The notes under the pieces were generated by a model that saw nothing but the letters and a program-made list of their open reading frames with translations, searched no databases and was not told where the DNA came from. From assembly GCF_006494775.1 (NCBI RefSeq), contig NZ_CP041146.1:3596001-3660000 (forward strand): a DNA stretch of 64,000 nucleotides. The letters are read 5' to 3'. Made by a program: the position numbers and the translations under genes. The stretch comes from Nocardioides humi. GTDB lineage: Bacteria; Actinomycetota; Actinomycetes; Propionibacteriales; Nocardioidaceae. Positions 60,538 through 64,000 of this stretch are shown one piece after another. How positions within the stretch are numbered: position 1 is the first letter of the stretch; each line of letters starts with the position of its first letter.

Positions 60538-61272
60538 ATGAACCACCAGTCCCCGACCGTCGTCCTGGTCCACGGAGCCTTCGCCGAGTCCGCCAGCTGG
60601 AACGGAGTGATCGAGCAGCTCTACGGCAAGGGCGTCGAGGCGATCGCCGTGGCCAACCCGCTGCGCGGCGTCGCCAACGACGCCGCCTACGTCCGCGACG
60701 TGATCGCCGGCCTCGACCGGCCGGTCCTGCTCGTCGGCCACTCGTACGGCGGCATCGTCATCACCGAGGCCGCGGCCGAGAACCCGGCCGTCGTCGGTCT
60801 CGTGTACGTCGCCGCGTTCGCGCCGGACACCGGCGAGAGCGCGCTGACGCTCTCCACCAGCCACCCGGGCAGCACGCTCGGCGAGGCACTCGTCGCCTAC
60901 CCGGTCAGCAGCGGCGGCAACGAGTTCGCGATCCGGCTCGACCGGTTCCGCGAGCAGTTCGCGGCCGACGTACCGCTTCCGGTGGCGGGCAAGATGGGAC
61001 GCACGCAGCGTCCCGTCACCGAGCTCGCGCTCAGCGAGGGGCTGCCCACCGGCAGCCCGGCGTGGCGGACCCTGCCGTCCTGGTTCGTCTTCGGCGACGA
61101 GGACCGCAACATCCCCCCGGCCGCGCTGCGCGCCGAGGCCGAGCGGGCCGGCGCCCGCGGTGTCCGCGAGGTGGCGGGCGCGTCGCACGCCCTCACCGTG
61201 TCCCGGCCCGAGGAGGTCGCCGCGAGCATCCTCGAGGCGCTGTCCGCCACGGCCGCGGCCGATGCGGCCTGA
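60538..61272 (+). CDS. Alpha/beta-hydrolase
   Basis: 244 aa. LVHGAFAESASW near residue 10, Ser69 in GHSYGG, Asp in FGDEDRNIP and His in GASHALTVS. Matches small actinobacterial esterase/haloperoxidase-like hydrolases; substrate unknown. ATG at 60538 after AGAGGAAA, 39 nt after the previous gene. Confidence 0.87.
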   Translation: MNHQSPTVVLVHGAFAESASWNGVIEQLYGKGVEAIAVANPLRGVANDAAYVRDVIAGLDRPVLLVGHSYGGIVITEAAAENPAVVGLVYVAAFAPDTGESALTLSTSHPGSTLGEALVAYPVSSGGNEFAIRLDRFREQFAADVPLPVAGKMGRTQRPVTELALSEGLPTGSPAWRTLPSWFVFGDEDRNIPPAALRAEAERAGARGVREVAGASHALTVSRPEEVAASILEALSATAAADAA

Positions 61273-61474
61273 GGCACGGGCCCGAGCGGCCTCGGGGGAG
61301 CCCTCCCTGGAGGTCGTGCCGTGCCCGGAGTGCGAGCGCCCGGCGGAGGTCGTCGAGCGCTGCTTCCTCATCGGGACCGACGGACCGGTCGAGCACGTGC
61401 GCATCCAGTGCGTCGACCGCCACTGGTTCCTGATGCCCGCACCGGAGACGGCGCGCACGCCGCGTGCCGCCTGA
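61262..61474 (+). CDS. Small zinc-ribbon-like protein
   Basis: 70 aa, ATG at 61262 overlapping the hydrolase 3' end by 11 nt. Four cysteines (21, 24, 34, 50) and His54, with CPEC at 21-24, suggest a metal-binding ribbon. No family assigned. Downstream hairpin supports it as the last gene of the unit. Confidence 0.6.
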   Translation: MRPEARARAASGEPSLEVVPCPECERPAEVVERCFLIGTDGPVEHVRIQCVDRHWFLMPAPETARTPRAA

Positions 61475-61487
61475 GCCCGGCGGGACC

Positions 61488-61529
61488 GAGCGGCGTGAGC
61501 GGGCACCCGGTGCTCCGCTCACGCCGCTC
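61488..61529. terminator. Bidirectional terminator, perfect 15-bp stem
   Basis: Arms GAGCGGCGTGAGCGG (61488-61502) and the exact complement (61515-61529) with a 12-nt loop. It lies between convergent genes and overlaps the ltrA stop codon. Confidence 0.75.
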
Positions 61530-62709
61530 CGGCCGTGCGGCCGACCGCACTGCCGGCCACGAGGACCGCCACCACCAGTGCGGCGCCGCAGACCGCCGGT
61601 ACCGCGCCGATGGTCCCGGCGGCCCAGGCGAGGGCCGCGAGCGCGGTCGCGGCGACCGCGAGACCGGCGCCGGCGATCGGGCTGCGGCCGCCGGGCAGGT
61701 GGACCAGCGCGAGGGACGCGAGCGTGAGCGCGAGGGGGACCAGCACCGCGCCGGCCGCGAGGTGGGCGGAGACCGGCGGCGGGTCGTGGTGGCCCGCCTC
61801 GGTCGCCAGCACCACGACCTCCAGGCCGGCGCCGACCGCCGCGATCGCCGCGAAGACGGCCAGGTGCCCGTAGCCCCAGACGAACGACCAGGCCCTCCGC
61901 TCCTCCAGCAGCTCGCCCGCGGGACCGGCGAAGTACAGCCACCACAGTCCGACCAGGATCGTGAGGCCGGCGGCCGAGAGCGCGACGAGCCGCAGCCGCG
62001 GCCGGCTGTCGGCGAGGCCCGCCACCGCGTTGGTCGCGGCCAGCACGCTCTCGCCGAGCAGGACGATCGCGAAGAGGCCGTAGCGCTCGGCGATGTGGTG
62101 GGGGTGCCAGGAGGTGCCGCCGGCGCGCTCGGCCCACACCGGCAGCGCCATCTCCAGCCCGGCGAGCACGACGAAGGACCCGAGGTCGCCGGCGACGCCG
62201 CCGCCCAGGAACAGGCGGAGCAGCCAGAGTCCCTGGAGCACCGAGATCCCGGCGGCGTACCGGAGGGCGGTACGCCGGCCCGGCCGGTGCTGGACGGCGG
62301 CGCGCAGCCAGAGGCTCACCAGGCCCAGGCGCATCACCACGTAGCCGATCGTCACGGTGACGAGGTGGCCGGACGCGAAGCTGTCGCCCACGCCGGCCGC
62401 CAGGACCAGCACGCCGGCCATCTGCACGAAGGTGGCGATGCGGTAGGCGACGTCGTCGGTGTCGTACGCCGAGGTGAACCAGGTGAAGTTCATCCACGCC
62501 CACCAGATGGCGAAGAAGGCCATCGTGAAGGCGGCGTACCCGCCGGCGACCCGGCCGTGGACCACCTGCTCGGCCAGGTTCGCGGAGGTCTGGGCGACGG
62601 CGACGACGAAGGTCAGGTCGACGAGGAGCTCCAGGGGCGTCGCCACCCGGTGGCGCTCGTCGGTGGTCCTCGCGCGCATGGGCAGGTGCAGGGGAGTACG
62701 CGTCCTCAC
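61519..62709 (-). CDS. ltrA: Low temperature requirement protein A (LtrA) family
   Basis: 396 aa membrane protein with about ten or more hydrophobic segments. Family motifs: TPLELLVDLTFVVAVAQTS near residue 24, WWAWMNFTWFTSAYD near 70 and AERYGLFAIVLLGESV near 205. Named from a Listeria cold-growth gene; biochemical role unknown. GTG at 62709 has GGAG nearby; ATG at 62679 is an alternative. Divergent from the NmrA gene across 146 bp. Confidence 0.88.
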   Translation of the reverse strand: MRTRTPLHLPMRARTTDERHRVATPLELLVDLTFVVAVAQTSANLAEQVVHGRVAGGYAAFTMAFFAIWWAWMNFTWFTSAYDTDDVAYRIATFVQMAGVLVLAAGVGDSFASGHLVTVTIGYVVMRLGLVSLWLRAAVQHRPGRRTALRYAAGISVLQGLWLLRLFLGGGVAGDLGSFVVLAGLEMALPVWAERAGGTSWHPHHIAERYGLFAIVLLGESVLAATNAVAGLADSRPRLRLVALSAAGLTILVGLWWLYFAGPAGELLEERRAWSFVWGYGHLAVFAAIAAVGAGLEVVVLATEAGHHDPPPVSAHLAAGAVLVPLALTLASLALVHLPGGRSPIAGAGLAVAATALAALAWAAGTIGAVPAVCGAALVVAVLVAGSAVGRTAGAA

Positions 62710-62855
62710 GTGCGCTCCGACCGGACAGGCCGCCGATCCGTGACATCCGGCGCGCAGTGATAGGACACGGCGCCGGGCTGTCACAGCCGCCGTGCGTCCA
62801 CGGTCGGTTGATCGCAAGTCCCACAGACCGTCACCGAACTCCCGAAGGAGACATC

Positions 62856-63635
62856 ATGCGCATCGCCATCGCCGGCGCGACCGGACTGGTCGGGTCGTCC
62901 CTCGCCCGGGCGGCCGAAGCCGCCGGCCACCAGGTCGTCCCGCTCGCCAAGGAGACCGGCTTCGACATCCTCCGGCCCGACGGCCTGGTCGAGGCCCTCG
63001 AAGGAGCCGACGCCGTCGTCGACGTCATGCAGAGTCCCACGCTCGACGAGGCGGAGGCCACGGCCTTCTTCACCGAGGCGTCCCGGAACCTCGGCACGGC
63101 CGCCGCCCAGGCCGGCGTCGGCCGCTCGGTCGTGCTGTCGATCATCGGCGTCGACCGGATCGCCGCGACCGACGAGGAGGCGGGCACCGGCTTCGACGGC
63201 TACTACCGCGCGAAGTACGCGCAGGAGCAGGCCACCGCCGCCCACGCCCCCTCGCCGCACGTCGTGCGGTCGACGCAGTTCCACGACATCGCCCGGCAGG
63301 CCATCGGCTGGGGCAGGGACGGCGACCGCACGGTGGTCCCCGACCTGGTGACCCAGCCCGTCGCGGTCGACGCGATGGTGCAGGTCCTCCTCGGCGTCGC
63401 CACCGGCGAGATCGCCGGCGACCTGAACGAGGTGGGCGGTCCGGGCCGGGAGTCGCTGACCGCGATGTCGACCGCGTTCGCGCGCTCGACGGGCGACACC
63501 GTCGAGGTGACCGCGGGACCGGTCGGCGACCTGGTCCGGGACGGCGTCCTGCTGCCCGGGGAGGGGGCTCACCTGGTGGGCCCGTCGTTCGCGGAGTGGC
63601 TCGCCGGCGTGGCCGCCGCCACGGCGGCCCGCTGA
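62856..63635 (+). CDS. NmrA-like NAD(P)-binding protein
   Basis: 259 aa. GATGLVG (residues 7-13), SVVLSIIGVDRIAA near 89 and a RSTQFHDI substrate-region segment, the same layout as the protein at 49159. No classical SDR catalytic Tyr-Lys pair. Probably a reductase or redox sensor. ATG after GAAGGAG. Often adjacent to sigma factors in actinobacteria. Confidence 0.84.
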   Translation: MRIAIAGATGLVGSSLARAAEAAGHQVVPLAKETGFDILRPDGLVEALEGADAVVDVMQSPTLDEAEATAFFTEASRNLGTAAAQAGVGRSVVLSIIGVDRIAATDEEAGTGFDGYYRAKYAQEQATAAHAPSPHVVRSTQFHDIARQAIGWGRDGDRTVVPDLVTQPVAVDAMVQVLLGVATGEIAGDLNEVGGPGRESLTAMSTAFARSTGDTVEVTAGPVGDLVRDGVLLPGEGAHLVGPSFAEWLAGVAAATAAR

Positions 63636-63793
63636 CCGAGCGTCGTACCGCCGCCGGCGAGAGCCCGGCGGAGAGCACCCGGAGCGAAGGTCGAGTCGCA
63701 GGTAAGGACGAGTCCGACCGGGTTTCACCGGGGCGGCGCACGCCGCCACGCCGGAAGCAGAGAGCGATTGGACCCGCTCGTCACCTTCCCTCC

Positions 63794-63827
63794 GTGCCGC
63801 AGGGCCTCGTCCGAGGTCCTGCGGCAC
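63794..63827. terminator. Strong hairpin upstream of the last gene
   Basis: A 10-bp outer stem (GTGCCGCAGG/CCTGCGGCAC) and 5-bp inner stem (CCTCG/CGAGG) with a 2-nt loop, 20 nt before the next ATG. It may terminate the NmrA transcript or form a leader structure. The rest of the 212-bp gap (63636-63847) shows nothing else. Confidence 0.5.
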
Positions 63828-63847
63828 GCCACGTGAGAGGACACGAC

Positions 63848-64000
63848 ATGTCACGCGTCATCGAGACCTCGCGGCTGACCCTGCGGCCGTGGCGGGCTGT
63901 GGACCACCCGTCCGCGAGCAGGGTCTACGGATCGCCCGCGGTGCACTCGCGGCTGGATCCGCGGCTGTCCCTGTCGACTCCGGCGGCGCTCCGCAGGACG
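63848..64000 (+). CDS. GNAT-family acetyltransferase, 3' partial (start only)
   Basis: 51 codons before the window edge. The opening IETSRLTLRPWRAVDH and the following VYGSPAV resemble RimJ/RimL-type N-acetyltransferases (usual pattern TxRLxLRPW...D, then YGDPEV). ATG at 63848 after GAGAGGA. The acetyl-CoA site lies outside the window, so this is provisional. Confidence 0.6.
   Translation, partial: MSRVIETSRLTLRPWRAVDHPSASRVYGSPAVHSRLDPRLSLSTPAALRRT

Overview
The window is about 70% GC. Its genes are densely packed, with many 4-nt ATGA/GTGA stop-start overlaps. It carries a DUF3040 protein, an F420-type luciferase-like oxidoreductase and two giant LuxR (LAL) regulators, which together point to an actinobacterium. 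A Nocardioides-like soil degrader would fit, but the genus cannot be fixed from sequence alone. No rRNA, tRNA or CRISPR was seen. No gene-free stretch exceeds 300 bp; the longest (4111-4386) is the non-coding end of an IS110 element.

About 49 kb looks like one catabolic island for aromatic and alicyclic carboxylic acids. 1-5.1 kb: an incomplete branched-chain-type ABC importer, with permease, permease and ATPase fused in one protein. An IS110 element sits exactly at the start of the following livF. 5.1-7.4 kb: SDR and MFS exporter. 7.5-13.2 kb: a second complete Liv-type importer (livG, livF, livH, livM and a lipoprotein binding protein). 13.3-19.2 kb: enoyl-CoA hydratase, MaoC hydratase, two-domain CoA-transferase (frameshifted), SDR, flavoprotein dehydrogenase. 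19.3-28.3 kb: a meta-cleavage set resembling the Mhp pathway: FAD hydroxylase, IclR regulator, 2-keto-4-pentenoate hydratase, class III extradiol dioxygenase, ACMSD-type amidohydrolase, C-C hydrolase, plus two acyl-CoA dehydrogenases. 28.3-32.2 kb: a Rieske ring-hydroxylating dioxygenase operon (alpha frameshifted, beta, diol dehydrogenase, NTF2-fold partner). 32.4-43.9 kb: a 12-gene operon in which every junction overlaps (SDRs, CoA ligase, enoyl-CoA hydratase, an acyl-CoA dehydrogenase/kinase pair like split ACAD10/11, and the oxygenase reductase). 44-49.1 kb: a BadI/BadH-like alicyclic ring-opening module with a CoA ligase.

A palindrome, TTCCG-N5-CGGAA, recurs in at least eight intergenic regions between 7.4 and 32.3 kb (weaker copies at 16.9 and 44.7 kb). 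It probably ties these operons into one local regulon. I see no copy beyond about 45 kb.

49-64 kb is different in character: NmrA and alpha/beta hydrolase genes, DUF3040, an ECF sigma factor between two paralogous LAL regulators, a fumarate-reductase-type flavoprotein, two more hydrolases, a small Cys-rich protein, LtrA, another NmrA protein and the start of a GNAT acetyltransferase.

Proposed joint function: import by the Liv systems, CoA activation, dehydrogenation and hydration of side chain or alicyclic ring, ring hydroxylation (Rieske and FAD enzymes), extradiol cleavage and C-C hydrolysis. The substrate is not determined. Four -1 frameshifts at G/C runs in three pathway genes may be sequencing errors or real decay.
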